A DNA stretch of 37,003 nucleotides, taken from an uncultured Pedobacter sp. (GTDB taxonomy: Bacteria; Bacteroidota; Bacteroidia; Sphingobacteriales; Sphingobacteriaceae). The notes beneath the pieces were generated by a model that worked only from the letters and a program-made list of their open reading frames with translations, made no database searches and was not told the origin of the DNA. The stretch is taken from contig CAMLDJ010000023.1 in NCBI GenBank assembly GCA_946478755.1, positions 1-37,003 of the forward strand. The letters run 5' to 3'. Positions 26,591 to 34,290 of this stretch are shown here, in pieces (position 1 is the stretch's first letter; each line of letters starts with the position of its first letter). Made by a program: the position numbers and the translations under genes.

Positions 26591-27002
26591 AGATTTTTTT
26601 GACGGTGTGAAATCTCCTTGTGATTTATGAGTTAATTAATCAAGTCAAAAAATTAACCAACACAATAATAAACTTGATTAACATAGTATTTACCAGTCTC
26701 AGTTTCAATAATGGACGCAATTAATACGGCGCAAAAGAACATATATAATATTAGATTGGTGCTTGTGTAGGGAACACCGTCAAACTTCTGCAGTAGATAT
26801 TTTTTAGATAATCCAAAGTGTAAACTGAAATCGTACTGGTTATCAATCAGTTGATGATTTCCGGAGTTTATTAAATTACTGATTTTGACTAAAGATGAAG
26901 TAAAACTGATTACGCTTACCTCAAAGAACTCGGTTACTTCTGGATGAGGAATATCCTATAAGGAAATACCAGCTAACCAATTTGGGGGATGTAAAAAATG
27001 AC
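26591..27002. other. Intergenic gap, nothing recognised
   Basis: This AT-rich stretch of about 410 bases lies between the double-PAS kinase and the response regulator. No frame reads like protein and no clear hairpin or repeat was seen. It may hold the kinase's upstream regulatory DNA and the end of the regulator transcript. Confidence 0.5.
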
Positions 27003-27368
27003 CTAATTCGTGCCAATACTGCTGCCAACCTGTTCAATTAGTTTGTAAATGTCAAAAGGTTTCTCAATAAATCCTTGCGCACCGCACGAATTTTCTACCT
27101 CTTTCTGACTTGAATTCGCGCTCATCATAAGTACAGGTATTTTTTTTGTGTTATAATCTTTTTTGAGCATCTCACATACATTGATTCCGTTACCGTCGGG
27201 CAACCTAATATCAAGGAGGAACAGGTCTGCCTTATCATGTTTGTCCTTTAACATAAATTCACTAATACTGGAAAAACTTATTACTTCATATTTTTCCTCG
27301 ATAAGGATCATTTCTATAATATTCCTGATGTCCTGATCATCTTCCAGAACATATATTCTTTTTGCCAT
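27003..27368 (-). CDS. Single-domain response regulator (receiver only)
   Basis: The 121-residue protein is a lone receiver domain: acidic pocket Glu9-Asp10-Asp11, phospho-accepting Asp53 (DLFLLDIRLPDGNG), the threonine/serine position in VLMMSAN, and the conserved lysine in QGFIEKPFD. With no output domain, it must act by binding a partner, like CheY or Spo0F types. It lies 107 bases after the ECF sigma gene in the same direction, so the two are probably co-transcribed. A frameshifted copy of this gene, also next to a sigma-gene copy, is at 32648-33012. The kinase at 25029 is the nearest candidate phosphodonor. Confidence 0.93.
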   Translation of the reverse strand: MAKRIYVLEDDQDIRNIIEMILIEEKYEVISFSSISEFMLKDKHDKADLFLLDIRLPDGNGINVCEMLKKDYNTKKIPVLMMSANSSQKEVENSCGAQGFIEKPFDIYKLIEQVGSSIGTN

Positions 27369-27475
27369 AACCTAACCTAACTTATTTTATAAATTATCTT
27401 ATCGAACGCCTGAAATTGTTTTACAGTTTTAGCTGTGAAATAGAACTTTATTTTAACGGTACTAAAGCAGTTGCG

Positions 27476-27976
27476 CTACCTGTACATTTTCAGGTATTTT
27501 TTCAATTCGCATCGCGCTTGGTGAATATAGGTTTTGACAGTGCCCAATGGAACATTGAGGTCTTTTGCTATCTCGTCATATTTATAGCCTTCAAAATACC
27601 TTTGAAATGCAATCCGGTATTCAGGTTTTATAGAGGCCAGGGCTTTCATTATATCATTAAGGGCAAAGGATGTTTCTCCTAAGTTTTTTGTCGAACTTTC
27701 CATTAAATTCGGACTGGTCAGTTCCTCACCTGAAATGATTTCGCTTTTCCGCCTAGCTCTAACACAATTGTTGTAAAATGTGTTTTTCATTATGACATAC
27801 AGCCACCCCTTTAAATTGGTTCCATCATCAAATCTGTCGCAGAAACGTACTCCTTTAATAAGGGTTTCCTGCACAAGATCCTTAGCGTCAGCCTCGTCAT
27901 TTGTGAATTTTAATGCGTGCGTAAATAACTGCCGTGAATGACGTTCTGCAGCTTGGGTAAAATCCTTCAGATCCAT
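27476..27976 (-). CDS. ECF-type RNA polymerase sigma factor
   Basis: The 166-residue protein carries sigma region 2 (FTHALKFTNDEADAKDLVQE, then GTNLKGWLYVIMKNTF) and region 4 (IKPEYRIAFQRYFEGYKYDE, then DLNVPLGTVKTYIHQARCEL). It is of the RpoE-like ECF group common in Bacteroidota stress circuits. No anti-sigma gene sits beside it; a receiver-only response regulator follows instead, which suggests control by phospho-signalling partner switching rather than by a membrane anti-sigma. That link is inferred. A truncated, frameshifted copy lies at about 33150-33380. Confidence 0.93.
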   Translation of the reverse strand: MDLKDFTQAAERHSRQLFTHALKFTNDEADAKDLVQETLIKGVRFCDRFDDGTNLKGWLYVIMKNTFYNNCVRARRKSEIISGEELTSPNLMESSTKNLGETSFALNDIMKALASIKPEYRIAFQRYFEGYKYDEIAKDLNVPLGTVKTYIHQARCELKKYLKMYR

Positions 27977-28486
27977 ATTACAATTTATCTTCCTGTATCA
28001 CCAACTATTGTTGATTTAAATAACATATTTCTACAGAAATAGTTTTTATATTACTTTGTATTGAAGATTTTACCCAGCTAATCAGCAACTGAAAGCAGGG
28101 TCATACCGGGCATTATTATTAACTGGTTACCAGATATCCTTCTTTATAAGTTTCGATTGTAATGATCACAAATCGCATTAGCGGACATTGGGTTTGGGCA
28201 TTCTGGAAACTTTTTCCCAAGTGGTTGTTCCAGGCCATTCCAAGAAAATGGTTTTAAATTAACTGGAAACCGGTAATGAAATTTTCTTAGGATTTTTGGT
28301 TCTGTGGAAATGCCTAATTTTTTATTTTTTTCGCAAGAAAGATATGCAATACTGCGTAGACGTTAAAGATATAAATGCTTATTGATTTTGCTTAAATACT
28401 TATTTTTAGTTAGTCAAACGATTGTACATCTTGACTGTGGGTGACGGAAATAACAATTTAGGTTGAATTATTTGTTAGGAAAACAA
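27977..28486. other. Intergenic gap before the ECF sigma gene
   Basis: These 510 AT-rich bases hold no convincing coding frame on either strand. The left end must contain the promoter of the minus-strand sigma gene, though no exact TAnnTTTG box was found. The right end is bounded by the terminator at 28487. Confidence 0.5.
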
Positions 28487-28525
28487 GAGTGAATCTGCTT
28501 TTAATTAAGAAAAGCTGATTCACTC
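28487..28525 (-). terminator. Intrinsic terminator of the small-protein operon
   Basis: 16-base stem with a single T-T mismatch: GAGTGAATCTGCTTTT (28487-28502), loop AATTAAG, AAAAGCTGATTCACTC (28510-28525). Read on the minus strand, it is followed by TTGTTTTCC and lies 35 bases after the stop of the 28560 gene. Confidence 0.8.
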
Positions 28526-28559
28526 ACCAGGTCATTTTATACTATAGGAAAGTGGCCCT

Positions 28560-28928
28560 TTATATAATATAGAGCAGTGTTTTGCCCTGTTTCAGCCTAA
28601 AATAATAGTGTCTTTCATGCCTATATGTTTTAACCTCGATCGCTGATACCAGCCCTTTTTCACCTGCTGAAGTTGTTATGTAGTCGCCTGTCTTTATCTC
28701 TTCCAGTTGGGCGGGTGTGCAGCGTCTTAACAGGTGTTTGGCTGCTGTACCTTTGCGTTTGCGGTTGGAATGATTTTTTCTAACCGGGACATAATTTAGG
28801 TGGTGTTCTGTCATTGTGCGAAATAGATCGTCCGGTCCTGGCTGCCCGCTCTCATTTACCTTATTTCCAAACATTGGATTCTCCTGAAAATTTTTTGCAT
28901 CCCGTTTATCCTGAACTTTGTACTCCAT
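28560..28928 (-). CDS. Hypothetical protein with a C-terminal beta-barrel-like (KOW/YajC-like) segment
   Basis: The 122-residue protein is not recognised. Residues 1-65 are polar and basic with no clear fold (MFGNKVNESGQPGPDDLF, VRKNHSNRKRKGTAAKHLL). Residues 75-122 read like a small SH3/KOW-type barrel: EEIKTGDYITTSAGEKGLVS, then strands AIEVKTYRHERHYYFRLKQG and TLLYII. The GDYITTSAGEKG turn resembles YajC-type or KOW loops. It starts 12 bases after the 28941 gene on the same strand and ends before a strong terminator, so the two form an operon. Coding use looks normal, and I judge it real but of unknown function. Confidence 0.6.
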   Translation of the reverse strand: MEYKVQDKRDAKNFQENPMFGNKVNESGQPGPDDLFRTMTEHHLNYVPVRKNHSNRKRKGTAAKHLLRRCTPAQLEEIKTGDYITTSAGEKGLVSAIEVKTYRHERHYYFRLKQGKTLLYII

Positions 28929-28940
28929 TAGAAATCTACG

Positions 28941-29282
28941 TTAATGATTAAAGCAGTTATCTGTTGACGGGGGAGCACACATGCGGCCTGGATTATTATA
29001 CCCAGTACTACCGGTCTTCACTATTGATTTTCGTTTGAAGTTATCCCAGTCGATATTATCGGTAAATCTCGCAAGACTATCTAGAACAAATGGAGATGGT
29101 GGATTTGTGTTGCTCAACAAACCGAAAAAAGATTTGATAGTGGTTTCTGAAAGGTAGTTTTTGTCTTTTTCAAAGATTTTAATGGATATTTCCACACAGT
29201 CTTTCATACCGATCTTTTTGATCCCGCATGTTATAAGGACCTGTTCACGTAATGCTGAGTAAAAAAAATCGTGCGCTTCCAT
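28941..29282 (-). CDS. Small hypothetical protein with a conserved Sphingobacteria-type N-terminal module
   Basis: The 113-residue protein begins EAHDFFYSALREQVLITCGI, followed by KDCVEISIKIFEKDKNYLSE, TTIKSFFGLL, PPSPFVLDSLARFTDN and DWDNFKRK. I recall this sequence style as an N-terminal module in larger Bacteroidota proteins, where it looks like a helical or HTH-like adapter (structural claim uncertain). Here it stands alone with a short polar tail (TGSTGYNNPGRMCAPPSTDN). It heads a two-gene minus-strand operon and is divergent from the response regulator at 29516. Function unknown; a DNA-binding or partner-binding adapter is a guess. Confidence 0.6.
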   Translation of the reverse strand: MEAHDFFYSALREQVLITCGIKKIGMKDCVEISIKIFEKDKNYLSETTIKSFFGLLSNTNPPSPFVLDSLARFTDNIDWDNFKRKSIVKTGSTGYNNPGRMCAPPSTDNCFNH

Positions 29283-29473
29283 GTTTTGGTATATTAACCT
29301 TAGAGTAAATGTCTGAGTATTTCCTGGGTAATTTACATGTTTGTATACAGATGTTCAGTAATTTTATGTGATGTTTTTGTTATCTATTCAGCTCCAAGTT
29401 ATAAATATAGGCTAATGACACCTACTGTCAGTTTGTAGCGATGAAAGGCATGTTAATTACCAGAAAAAACATT

Positions 29474-29481
29474 TAAATTTG
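29474..29481 (+). promoter_or_regulatory. Possible Bacteroidota -7 box TAAATTTG
   Basis: It is an exact TAnnTTTG match 34 bases before the response regulator start at 29516. The AT-rich upstream bases lack a perfect TTTG at -33. Confidence 0.45.
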
Positions 29482-29515
29482 CAGTTCCGCCACTTATGTT
29501 GGAGGAATGTCGGGT

Positions 29516-29881
29516 ATGGGAACAAAAATTCTAGTGGTTGACGATGACGAGTTACTGCTCGGAGCTTTGGATTGTTTTTTGAGACATGCGCATTTTCTCA
29601 CCCGTACGGTTGCAAAGGCGGAACTGATCGAAACTGAGGTCGCCGATTTCAGGCCCGATCTCATCTTGATGGATATCCGTTTAGATACTGCTGATGGTAG
29701 GATTATCTGTGACAATTTGAAGTCCCAAGCAGGTACTTCGCATATTCCTATCATCCTGCTGACCGGACTGAGTTATAATGAGATCGCTTTTCTTGACTGC
29801 AGGGCAGATGCGGTTATCGGGAAACCATATAACATCGATTCCTTGCTGCGCATCATCGACCAGTGCCTTAAAATCAGTTGA
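29516..29881 (+). CDS. Single-domain response regulator (receiver only)
   Basis: The 121-residue receiver has Asp9-Asp10-Asp11 (KILVVDDDELLLG), phospho-accepting Asp53 (LILMDIRLDTADGR), the threonine in IILLTGLS and lysine in AVIGKPYNIDSL. There is no output domain. The in-frame ATG at 29507 sits one base after GGAGG, too close for use, while 29516 has a 10-base spacing to it, so I chose 29516. This is one of few clear Shine-Dalgarno sequences in the window. The next genes on the strand are the RsbQ-like hydrolase and its PAS kinase, so this receiver could be that kinase's target; a 397-base gap separates them. Confidence 0.9.
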   Translation: MGTKILVVDDDELLLGALDCFLRHAHFLTRTVAKAELIETEVADFRPDLILMDIRLDTADGRIICDNLKSQAGTSHIPIILLTGLSYNEIAFLDCRADAVIGKPYNIDSLLRIIDQCLKIS

Positions 29882-30278
29882 GCCAGAGCCTTAGATGGGC
29901 AGCTCCAGATCGACAGTGTATTTAAGAATTTAAGGAATGATTTGATAAGCATTTACTAATCCAAATCAATAACCATGACAAAAACGCCCCAAATAAGATT
30001 ATTCCGATCTCATAGTCTTATCAAATCAACAAAATAAGGTAACCAAAACATATTATTATTATTATTATTTGCACACTATTCAAAACATGAGCGGCTAATG
30101 ACATTACTACATCACTTACGTTTAATATATCTTAAGCATAATTCTTAAAAAGCAATTTTACTCGATCCTGACATGACTCTTCATGATCAACAGATAGCTT
30201 TTTTCATTAAAAAATTGACCGGGCAAAAACCTGTTGGTTTTTATTTGGTACCTTTGACAGTTAATCGTATCCACCACT
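29882..30278 (+). other. Long untranslated gap before the RsbQ-like gene, with an ATT microsatellite
   Basis: No coding frame is supported. The stretch contains a run of TAT/ATT triplets at 30051-30069 (six repeats) and a promoter-like box near the end. The gap suggests that the hydrolase/kinase pair has its own promoter, separate from the response regulator. Confidence 0.5.
30249..30256 (+). promoter_or_regulatory. Possible Bacteroidota -7 box TACCTTTG
   Basis: It is an exact TAnnTTTG match 22 bases before the ATG of the RsbQ-like gene, which would leave a short leader. A TTG occurs only 12 bases upstream, not at the usual spacing. Confidence 0.4.
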
Positions 30279-31076
30279 ATGAAGTCCTCACTAAAAAGAA
30301 ATAACGTAAATATCATCGGGCATGGCGAAAAGGTGATTGTGTTTGCCCACGGTTTCGGCTGTGATCAAAACTCGTGGAAGTTTATAATCGATGCCTTTAC
30401 TGATGAGTATAAACTTGTCCTGTTTGATTATGTTGGTTCCGGCAAATCCGATCTGAGCCAATATGACCCGATAAGATATGGTACGCTTAATGGATATGCG
30501 CAAGATATTTTAGAGGTTTGCACTGAACTTGACATTCAGGGCGCCATTTTTATTGGACATTCAGTAAGCGCTATGATCGGTCTTCTGGCGGCAAAGATTA
30601 ATCCCGTACTTTTTGAAAAACTTATTTTTATTGGCCCTTCTCCCCGTTACCTTAATGATGAGGGATATAAAGGCGGATTTGAAAGGCCAGACCTGGAAGC
30701 ACTTTTCGAGTTTATGGACAACAATTATCTTGGGTGGTCCAGCGCACTGGCGCCTGCGATCATGGGGAATGCCGAAAGACCGGAACTCGGAGAATTTCTG
30801 ACAAGCAGTTTCTGTTCTACCGATCCCGATATTGCCCGTGAATTTGCAAGGGTTACCTTTTTTTCCGATAACCGAAATGATCTGAAAGACATACATATTG
30901 AAAGCCTGACCTTACAATGCTCAGATGATATCATTGCACCGCTGGAGGTTGGCGATTACATTCACGCAAACCTTAAGGGCAATCAACTTGTTGTAATGAA
31001 GGCTACCGGGCATTGCCCCCATATCAGTGAACCTGAGGAAACCATTACAGCAATAAAAGCTTATTTGAACAATTAA
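30279..31076 (+). CDS. RsbQ-like alpha/beta hydrolase, signalling type
   Basis: The 265-residue protein closely follows Bacillus RsbQ as I remember it: VFAHGFGCDQNSWKF, LVLFDYVGSGKSDLSQYD, YAQDILEVC, FIGHSVSAMIGLLAA, IGPSPRYLND and SSFCSTDPDIAREFA. The catalytic triad is Ser95 (GHSVS), Asp217 (LQCSDDIIA) and His245 (ATGHCPHIS). RsbQ is the energy-stress hydrolase that activates the PAS domain of RsbP, and it is related to plant karrikin/strigolactone receptors. Here the next gene, 15 bases downstream, encodes a histidine kinase with an RsbP-like PAS domain. It likely hydrolyses or senses a small hydrophobic molecule and conveys it to that kinase. The ligand is unknown. Confidence 0.93.
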   Translation: MKSSLKRNNVNIIGHGEKVIVFAHGFGCDQNSWKFIIDAFTDEYKLVLFDYVGSGKSDLSQYDPIRYGTLNGYAQDILEVCTELDIQGAIFIGHSVSAMIGLLAAKINPVLFEKLIFIGPSPRYLNDEGYKGGFERPDLEALFEFMDNNYLGWSSALAPAIMGNAERPELGEFLTSSFCSTDPDIAREFARVTFFSDNRNDLKDIHIESLTLQCSDDIIAPLEVGDYIHANLKGNQLVVMKATGHCPHISEPEETITAIKAYLNN

Positions 31077-31091
31077 TTAACAGACCGAACA

Positions 31092-32564
31092 TTGTCGACA
31101 GTATATAACAGGGAGAATATTGGGTCACTGATTGACATAGAGTCGCTTTATCAGTATGCTCCCTGTGGTTATATATCGTTTTTTCCAGATGGGACAATCA
31201 TAAAAGTCAACCAGACTTTACTGGAATGGTTGGGAGAACAAGAGGACGATCTTCTCTTCAAAAAAAAATTTTCCGATCTTATTTCGAAGGGCGGCAATAT
31301 GCACTTTGAAATGTTCTTCCGGCCTATGATCAATGTTCATGGAAAGGTGATGGAACTTAGTTATGAGCTAATGGGAAAAGAAGGTAAAATCCTTCCTGTT
31401 CTATTGAGCGCCACTACGATCAGGAATGAAGAAAATAAAATAGCTGCGATCAACGCGGCATTGTATGAAATCACTGATCGTAAAAAATTTGAAAAAGAAC
31501 TTGTTATTGCCAAGAAACAGGCAGACCTGGAAAGAAAGAGGTTTGCTTTCCTCGCCGATCTCATTCCAGAAATCATCTGGACTGCCGATACTTATGGACG
31601 TATCGACTACGTAAACGAGCGGTTTTTTCAGTACTTTAACATCGATCGCAGGAATGTCCATTCCCGCCGCCTTTTACTCAGGATCTATCCTGAAGAACGC
31701 AGATTGTTTATGACTGAATGGCGCCGGTGCTTTAGCACAGGCAGAGAGTTGAATATCACATTGAGACTTGAAGGTGAACCAGGTATATATCAATGGCATT
31801 TGATTAAAGGTGCATCACATCATGATGAATATGGTCAACTTACCAAATGGTTCGGTTCATGCTTCAATATAGATGACCATGTCAAGGCGCTCGAGAAAAA
31901 AGATGATTTCATAAGCATTGCAAGCCATGAGCTGAAAACCCCGGTTACCAGCCTAAAAGCATCACTTCAGTTATTGGACCGGCTGAAGCCTGAAATCGGG
32001 TCGAAGAAGATAATCAGCCTCATTGACCAGGCTATCAGAAATGCAGAGAAAGTAAATACACTTATTTCTGATCTCCTAAATGCAAGCCAGATGTCGCAGG
32101 GACAGCTGCACTTGAACAAGAAGCGCTTTTCTTTGGTCGAAACCCTAAAAGACTGCTGTAACCACATCAATGAAAATTTGCATCAAATAGTATTTGAAGG
32201 TAACGTGACACTAACATTGTTTGGCGATCAGGATAGGTTATCGCAGGTTATTACAAATTTCATAAACAATGCGGTAAAATATGCACCCCAGTCAAAAATT
32301 ATCAAAATCCGTGTTGAGCAGCTAAGCACATCTATTAAAATTGCGGTGGTTGACGATGGACCAGGGATTTCAAAAGAAAATCAGGAACATTTATTTGACA
32401 GGTACTACCGCGTAGACAGTAATGGTACTCAGGTATCAGGTTTGGGCCTTGGCCTCTATATCTCGGCAGAGATAATCAGAAAGCACGATGGAATGATTGG
32501 CGTAGATAGTTCACCTGGAAAGGGTGCCAGTTTTTGGTTTACGATTCCCTTGTCAGAAGAATAG
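31092..32564 (+). CDS. Histidine kinase with RsbP-like N-terminal PAS domain
   Basis: The 490-residue protein starts at TTG 31092; the stop of the RsbQ-like gene lies in the same frame and no in-frame ATG intervenes. PAS1 (~17-130) has the RsbP-type sequence YAPCGYISFFPDGTIIKVNQ, then FEMFFRPMI and EGKILPVLLSA. A short coiled coil leads to PAS2 (~150-262, LIPEIIWTADTYGRIDYVNE). HisKA has His279 (ISIASHELKTPVTSLKASL). The ATPase has NFINNAVKYAPQS, DDGPGIS and GLGLGLYIS. Bacillus RsbP has a PP2C phosphatase output; here the output is a kinase. It is soluble, with no membrane helices, and most likely phosphorylates a receiver such as 29516 or 27003. Confidence 0.92.
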   Translation: MSTVYNRENIGSLIDIESLYQYAPCGYISFFPDGTIIKVNQTLLEWLGEQEDDLLFKKKFSDLISKGGNMHFEMFFRPMINVHGKVMELSYELMGKEGKILPVLLSATTIRNEENKIAAINAALYEITDRKKFEKELVIAKKQADLERKRFAFLADLIPEIIWTADTYGRIDYVNERFFQYFNIDRRNVHSRRLLLRIYPEERRLFMTEWRRCFSTGRELNITLRLEGEPGIYQWHLIKGASHHDEYGQLTKWFGSCFNIDDHVKALEKKDDFISIASHELKTPVTSLKASLQLLDRLKPEIGSKKIISLIDQAIRNAEKVNTLISDLLNASQMSQGQLHLNKKRFSLVETLKDCCNHINENLHQIVFEGNVTLTLFGDQDRLSQVITNFINNAVKYAPQSKIIKIRVEQLSTSIKIAVVDDGPGISKENQEHLFDRYYRVDSNGTQVSGLGLGLYISAEIIRKHDGMIGVDSSPGKGASFWFTIPLSEE

Positions 32565-32647
32565 CTGGTCGACATTTTGTTCAACCACACCAAATTACCG
32601 GTCCTTACTTTAAAATATTTTACTCCATAGCTGGTAGTATATTTTTG

Positions 32648-33012
32648 CTAATTGTGGCGGATGCTACGGCCAACCTGTTCTATAAGCTTATATATATCAA
32701 ATGGTTTGGCAATAAAACCCTGTGCATCGCACGAATTTTGTACCTCGTTCTGACTTGAGTGGGCGCTCATCATGAGCACAGGTATTTTTTCGGTGTTATA
32801 ATCTTTCTTGAGCTTTTCACATACATTGATTCCGTTACCATCGGGCAACTTGATATCAAGAAGGAACAGGTCCGCCTGATCATGTTTGTCCTTTGATATG
32901 AATTCACCAACATTCGAAAAGCTTACTACTTCATATTTCTCCCGGTAAGGATCATTTCTATGATATCCCTGATGTCCTGATCGTCTTCAAGGACATATAT
33001 TCCTTTTGCCAT
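32648..33012 (-). pseudogene. Frameshifted copy of the 27003 response regulator
   Basis: Read from ATG 33012 it gives MAKGIYVLEDDQDIRDIIEM and then loses one base near 32943 compared with the intact copy (365 against 366 bases). After the shift the sequence resumes as EKYEVVSFSNVGEF, DLFLLDIKLPDGNGINVCEK and QGFIAKPFDIYKLIEQVG up to the same stop position. The phospho-accepting Asp and the lysine are preserved, so decay is recent or the base is a sequencing error. It would otherwise be a paralogue close to the intact protein. Confidence 0.85.
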
Positions 33013-33149
33013 AATCTAACTAACGTATTTTTATAAAGTCGTCGAACCCTTTAAATTGTTTTACATTTTTTCAGGTTTCAGAAATAGAAGTATTCTTTTA
33101 AGGATACCTAAGCAGCCAAAATACTTATTAGCTATACATTTAAGCATCA

Positions 33150-33380
33150 GTTCACATCTTGTCTGGTAAATACAGGTTTTAACAGTGGCCCAATGGAACA
33201 TTGAGGTTTTTGACGATCTCCTCAACTTATAGCCTTCGAAATGCATCCCGAATTCAGGTTTATGGAGGCCAAGGCTTTCATGATATCATTAAGCGCAAAG
33301 GATGTTTCGCCCAGTTTTTTTGTAGAACTTTCCATTAATTCGGACTCGTCAAATCCTCATCCGAAATGATTTCTAAGCTT
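33150..33380 (-). pseudogene. Truncated, multiply frameshifted copy of the 27476 ECF sigma gene
   Basis: On the minus strand from about 33380, the bases align with the intact sigma gene from GAAATCATTTC onwards: ATGGAAAGTTC, GAAACATCCTTTGC, CTTAATGATAT, CTCAATGTTCCATTGGGC. Region 2 of the sigma factor is missing, a segment around FQRYF is deleted, and several indels break the frame. It sits in the same order relative to the response-regulator copy as in the intact cassette, which shows that the two genes were duplicated together. Confidence 0.8.
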
Positions 33381-33402
33381 GTAAATCACTGATACATATA
33401 AT

Positions 33403-33436
33403 AAAGCGTGTGTCCAAAAAGCTAGGACACCGCTTT
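33403..33436 (-). terminator. Hairpin after the short-chain dehydrogenase gene
   Basis: AAAGCGTGTGTCC (33403-33415) pairs with GGACACCGCTTT (33425-33436) with one bulged T, loop AAAAAGCTA. It starts 10 bases after the minus-strand stop at 33447. No U-tract follows, so termination is plausible but not certain; joined transposon ends are an alternative. Confidence 0.5.
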
Positions 33437-33446
33437 CAAATTAATA

Positions 33447-34202
33447 TTATCTTGTGGTGTAGCCACCATTTGCAAAGATGGTTTGTCCTGTAATCCACCA
33501 ACCGTCTGTTACTAAAAACTCTACCAATGGGGCTATGTCTTCAATTTTGGTGAGTCCGCCAAGTGCCGATGCTGATTTATGATAAGCAACCGCATCTTCA
33601 CTTTCTTGTCCGTAGAAAAATGGTGTATCCATTGGGCCGGGTGCAACTGCAGTAACAGATATGCCACGTCCACCAAATTCTTTAGAAGCAGCTCTGGTAA
33701 AGTGCTCTACTGGTGCTTTTGCACCTGCATAAGTAGAATAATAACCTGTGAATGCAGCCAATAGTGAAGTGACAATAGTGCAAATTTTTCCGTCGTTATT
33801 CAAATGCTTTCCAGCTTCTTGTAAAAAGAAATAAGCCTGCTTTGCGTTTACATCCATCATCGTGTCATATTCTTGTTCAGTCGTTTCTGTAAATGGTTTT
33901 TTTAGAACCATTCCAACCGTGTTGATTGCAACATCTACACCTCCAAATGCTTCTTTTGCTTTGGCAAAAAGATTGGTAATGTTAACAACATTGGTTAAAT
34001 CTGCCTGCACCAAAATAGCTTCACCACCATTGTTTTTGATATCTGTCAATGTTTGTTCTGCTTCCGCCATTGTTTTATCGCTGTTATAATGGATTACCAT
34101 TTTTGCACCTTTTGATGCAATGCTTTTACTTAATAATCCACCTAAATTTTTTGCACCGCCAGCAATCAGCACTACTTTTCCGTTTAAATCATTTCTTGCC
34201 AT
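33447..34202 (-). CDS. Short-chain dehydrogenase/reductase (SDR) family oxidoreductase
   Basis: The 251-residue protein is a classical SDR: cofactor loop GGAKNLGGLL (residues ~15-24, variant of GxxxGxG), DVAINTVGMVL as the NAG-type motif, the catalytic serine in TSLLAAFTG, and Tyr/Lys in YSTYAGAKAPVEHF (YxxxK). The C-terminal region VAPGPMDTPFFYG and WITGQTIFANGGYTT is typical. It reduces or oxidises a small carbonyl/alcohol with NAD(P). The AraC-type gene is 88 bases upstream on the same strand, and both are preceded by the same 14-base motif, so co-regulation is likely. Substrate unknown. Confidence 0.92.
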   Translation of the reverse strand: MARNDLNGKVVLIAGGAKNLGGLLSKSIASKGAKMVIHYNSDKTMAEAEQTLTDIKNNGGEAILVQADLTNVVNITNLFAKAKEAFGGVDVAINTVGMVLKKPFTETTEQEYDTMMDVNAKQAYFFLQEAGKHLNNDGKICTIVTSLLAAFTGYYSTYAGAKAPVEHFTRAASKEFGGRGISVTAVAPGPMDTPFFYGQESEDAVAYHKSASALGGLTKIEDIAPLVEFLVTDGWWITGQTIFANGGYTTR

Positions 34203-34262
34203 TGTATAATTATTTTAATTTGATTAAAGTGTAAAGTTCTTCAATCAAATAAAATAAAACGT

Positions 34263-34276
34263 GGTGAACTTTTCGG
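34263..34276 (-). promoter_or_regulatory. Candidate operator copy 1, GGTGAACTTTTCGG (plus-strand reading)
   Basis: It lies 60 bases before the SDR start. It matches copy 2 at 34717-34730 in 13 of 14 positions, and both are preceded on the plus strand by AAAATAAAAC at 2 or 7 bases. A shared regulator site, perhaps for the adjacent AraC-type protein, is inferred. Confidence 0.5.
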
Positions 34277-34290
34277 AACTTTCGTAATTC

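Noticed and set aside
30051..30069. CRISPR or iteron-like array
   Set aside because: Only a short triplet run; no spaced repeats. No CRISPR array was seen anywhere in the window.
32648..32848. Separate 66-residue protein beginning at LPDGNG
   Set aside because: It is the back half of a frameshifted receiver gene; the apparent start is a TTG codon in the middle of the domain.
33061..33246. 61-residue frame on the minus strand
   Set aside because: It is a shifted reading of the decayed ECF sigma copy, not an independent gene.
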